DNA of 64,000 nucleotides from Mesoterricola sediminis. Its GTDB lineage: Bacteria; Acidobacteriota; Holophagae; Holophagales; Holophagaceae. Positions 62,513 to 64,000 of the stretch are shown here, piece by piece; within the stretch, counting starts at the first letter, position 1; each line of letters starts with the position of its first letter. A model generated the notes under the pieces. It was not told the DNA's origin. It searched no databases and saw only the letters and a list, made by a program, of their open reading frames with translations. The translations under genes and the position numbers were made by a program. The stretch covers positions 1,302,001-1,366,000 of the forward strand of contig NZ_AP027081.1 in the NCBI RefSeq assembly GCF_030295425.1, in the 5' to 3' direction.

Positions 62513-63211
62513 TCAGGCCAGGTCGAAGAGCAGGACCTCGGCCCCCGTGGCGGCGTGGATCCGCACGGAGGACTCCCCTTCGAGGGCGGCCCCGTCGCCG
62601 GCGCCCAGGCCCACGCCGTTCACCTCCACCCGCCCCCGGGCGACCTGGACCCAGGCGGCGCGGCCCGGGGCCAGGTCCAGGGCCACCTGGCGTCCCGCCT
62701 CCAGGTCGGCCACGTGGAGCCGGGCGTCGGTGCGCCATGCCAGGGAGCCTTCCGCCCCGTCGGGGCTGGCCAGGAGGGCCCAGCGGTTCCGGCGCCCCTC
62801 CTCCGGGAAGGCGCGCTGCTCGTAGCCGGGCGTCAGGCCCTCCCGTTCGGGGAACAGCCAGATCTGGAGGAAGTGGACCCGCTCCGAGGCCGAGGCGTTG
62901 TATTCGCTGTGGCGGATGCCGGACCCCGCCGACATGCGCTGCGCGTCCCCGGGCCGGAGCACGCCCTCGTTGCCGGTGCTGTCCCGGTGGGCCAGGGCGC
63001 CCTCCAGGACCCACGTGAGGATCTCCATGTCCCGGTGGCCGTGGGTGCCGAAACCCTGGCCGGGCTGCACCACGTCCTCGTTGAGCACCCGCAGGGCGTG
63101 GAAGCTCAGGTGGGCCGGGTCCTGGTACTGGCCGAAGGCGAAGGAATGGCGGGTGTCGAGCCAGCCGAAATCGAAGTGACCGCGTTCGTTCGAGGGGCGA
63201 AGGGTGATCAT
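62513..63211 (-). CDS. Pirin family bicupin protein
   Basis: 232 residues. N-terminal cupin metal site FGTHGHRDMEILTWVLEG with HxH and Glu, then GSGIRHSEYN with the third His, as in pirin and YhaK. Pirins bind iron or other metals and some have quercetinase activity; YhaK is a redox sensor. A clear promoter lies upstream on the minus strand. Good GGGAGG before ATG. Confidence 0.9.
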   Translation of the reverse strand: MITLRPSNERGHFDFGWLDTRHSFAFGQYQDPAHLSFHALRVLNEDVVQPGQGFGTHGHRDMEILTWVLEGALAHRDSTGNEGVLRPGDAQRMSAGSGIRHSEYNASASERVHFLQIWLFPEREGLTPGYEQRAFPEEGRRNRWALLASPDGAEGSLAWRTDARLHVADLEAGRQVALDLAPGRAAWVQVARGRVEVNGVGLGAGDGAALEGESSVRIHAATGAEVLLFDLA

Positions 63212-63228
63212 GGGAACCTCCCAATTCC

Positions 63229-63256
63229 AATATAGGTGTTCAAACATCTTTTTCAA
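63229..63256 (-). promoter_or_regulatory. Promoter of the pirin gene
   Basis: On the minus strand TTGAAA (63256-63251) and TATATT (63234-63229) are spaced 16 bp, a good sigma-70-type match. The spacer holds GTTTGAAC, a near-palindrome that might be an operator. Confidence 0.55.
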
Positions 63257-63292
63257 GACCCCGGATGCGTCCCCTCTGGATGGAGGTGCCCA

Positions 63293-63319
63293 TTGACACG
63301 GAAAATAATTAATTAATAT
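63293..63319 (+). promoter_or_regulatory. Strong AT-rich promoter of the small exported gene
   Basis: TTGACA (63293-63298) and TAATAT (63314-63319) with a 15-bp, nearly all-AT spacer. In this GC-rich sequence it stands out and suggests strong expression of the gene at 63361, 42 bp downstream. Confidence 0.6.
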
Positions 63320-63360
63320 TGTTCCCAGCTTCCCTCAGGGACCTCACCAAGGAGCCGCCC

Positions 63361-63840
63361 ATGGCATCGCCTTTCCGGAAAACCCTTCTTCTCGCCGCGG
63401 TCGCCTTCGCGAGCGTTTCCTCCGCCGTTCTGCAAGCAGCCACGCCCGGGGTCCCCTCGGTTCTGGGCCAGGACAAAGGCAAATGGTGCATCGTCGAAAA
63501 TAACACCCGCAAGGGCATCGCCCTCAACATCACGGACAAGATCATCTCCGTGGGGGATATCCTTGTCGTGTCTTCGGATGGCACCCAGACGAAGTTGACC
63601 AACAACAAGGGCAACGCGATCCTGGCGCCCGGGACGAACAAGGTCTACTTCGACACGACAGGCAAGAGCTATGCCGTCAAATTCCAGATCGGTACGACCC
63701 AGTTCCGCGTCTCGATCGACCCCGCGGGGAACGAGAAGCTGGAGGTGGGCAGCTCCGACGGCCTCGCCAACGAGCGGGTCACGGTGCACATGAGCGGGTT
63801 CCGGAACGCTTCCGGCGGCACCTTCCTCGAACTCAACTGA
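63361..63840 (+). CDS. Small exported protein of unknown function
   Basis: 159 residues with signal peptide (MASPFRKTLLLAAVAFASVSS, cleavage about AVLQAA). The mature protein is beta-rich with many Asn/Asp/Lys/Thr (VENNTRKGIALNITDKIISVG; LTNNKGNAILAPGT), unlike the Ala/Arg/Gly-rich neighbours, and its codons use more A/T. No domain recognised. AAGGAG precedes the ATG and a near-consensus promoter lies upstream, so it is probably abundant. Possibly acquired. Confidence 0.78.
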   Translation: MASPFRKTLLLAAVAFASVSSAVLQAATPGVPSVLGQDKGKWCIVENNTRKGIALNITDKIISVGDILVVSSDGTQTKLTNNKGNAILAPGTNKVYFDTTGKSYAVKFQIGTTQFRVSIDPAGNEKLEVGSSDGLANERVTVHMSGFRNASGGTFLELN

Positions 63841-64000
63841 CCCCGGGGCCGGCAACGCACGCCCGGCCTTCCCCCACAACCCACCTCTCCTCGCCTTGCC
63901 CGGGCCCTGCGCCGCGCCCGCAGGTCGCGCTGCGGGAACCGGGCCGAGGCCGGGTCTGGGAGCTGGGATGCTAACCCTTTCATCAATAGGGGTTCTTCGC
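63841..64000. other. Right-hand window end
   Basis: 160 bp without a recognisable gene, GC-rich until an AT-richer end (from about 63970) that may be the promoter region of a gene outside the window. Confidence 0.4.

Overview
The window is a 64 kb piece of a very GC-rich bacterial chromosome with short intergenic gaps and many GTG starts (one TTG). The gene mix fits an acidobacterium of the Holophagaceae type (Geothrix/Holophaga/Mesoterricola-like). It includes FadL and other outer-membrane barrels, an LpxH-like hydrolase, aconitase B, a soluble biotin transcarboxylase set, HD-GYP regulators and GxxExxY remnants. This assignment is an inference from content, not from a marker gene.

Layout. 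1-1.2 kb: the end of an MsrB-MsrA fusion and a small lipoprotein. 1.27-2.57 kb: an IS5-family (IS427-type) element, copy A. 2.6-11.4 kb: YdeI-like protein, DUF2059 protein, MFS transporter, then a homogentisate (tyrosine/phenylalanine) catabolic block (FAH-family hydrolase, flavin reductase-like protein, homogentisate dioxygenase, 4-hydroxyphenylpyruvate dioxygenase), plus an outer-membrane barrel, a TPR protein and a Spy/CpxP-like protein. 11.5-14.5 kb: a LytS/LytTR two-component pair facing a repeat protein that has a 21-bp-period direct repeat upstream. 14.5-25.6 kb: SDR, LysO exporter, AlaX-type editing protein, aconitase B, FadL with a divergent TetR, PIG-L deacetylase, a lone HisKA-like domain protein and a DnaQ-like exonuclease. 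25.9-29.9 kb: a transcarboxylase operon (12S-like, cupin, 5S-like, biotin carrier). 29.9-33.7 kb: M3 peptidase, YihY, cytidylate kinase. 33.7-35.1 kb: IS copy B. 35.1-40.3 kb: DUF6526-like protein, MogA, trigger factor behind two tRNA genes, adenosine deaminase family, a zinc-ribbon protein. 40.4-47.8 kb: STAS/HATPase/SpoIIE partner-switching operon, HtpX, a Ser/Thr kinase fused to a beta-helix, and a PilZ protein. 47.9-53.3 kb: YchF, aldose epimerase, HisC, two large palindromic elements, ClpP, a GH3 enzyme. 53.3-60.2 kb: receiver and HD-GYP regulators, DUF4136 lipoprotein, a VanZ-LpxH fusion, an EamA-like protein and a GT39 transferase. 60.3-64 kb: RarA, a barrel protein, a pirin and a small secreted protein.

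The most unusual structure is the pair of related IS elements. Each carries, between the transposase and the right end, a cassette bounded by 50-bp inverted repeats. The cassette holds a broken GxxExxY (PD-(D/E)XK-like) gene, and the two copies have lost complementary parts: copy A lacks the N-terminal half, copy B the C-terminal half. The halves join in frame at a shared stretch. After subtracting the cassettes and one small tandem duplication per copy, both elements reduce to 995 bp (1307-298-14 and 1387-374-18). Copy B landed exactly in the TA of the cmk stop codon and separates cmk from its terminator.

Functionally, the window combines aromatic amino-acid breakdown, propionate/methylmalonyl-CoA metabolism, cell-envelope functions and a dense set of signalling proteins. 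No CRISPR array, rRNA, prophage or plasmid origin was seen.
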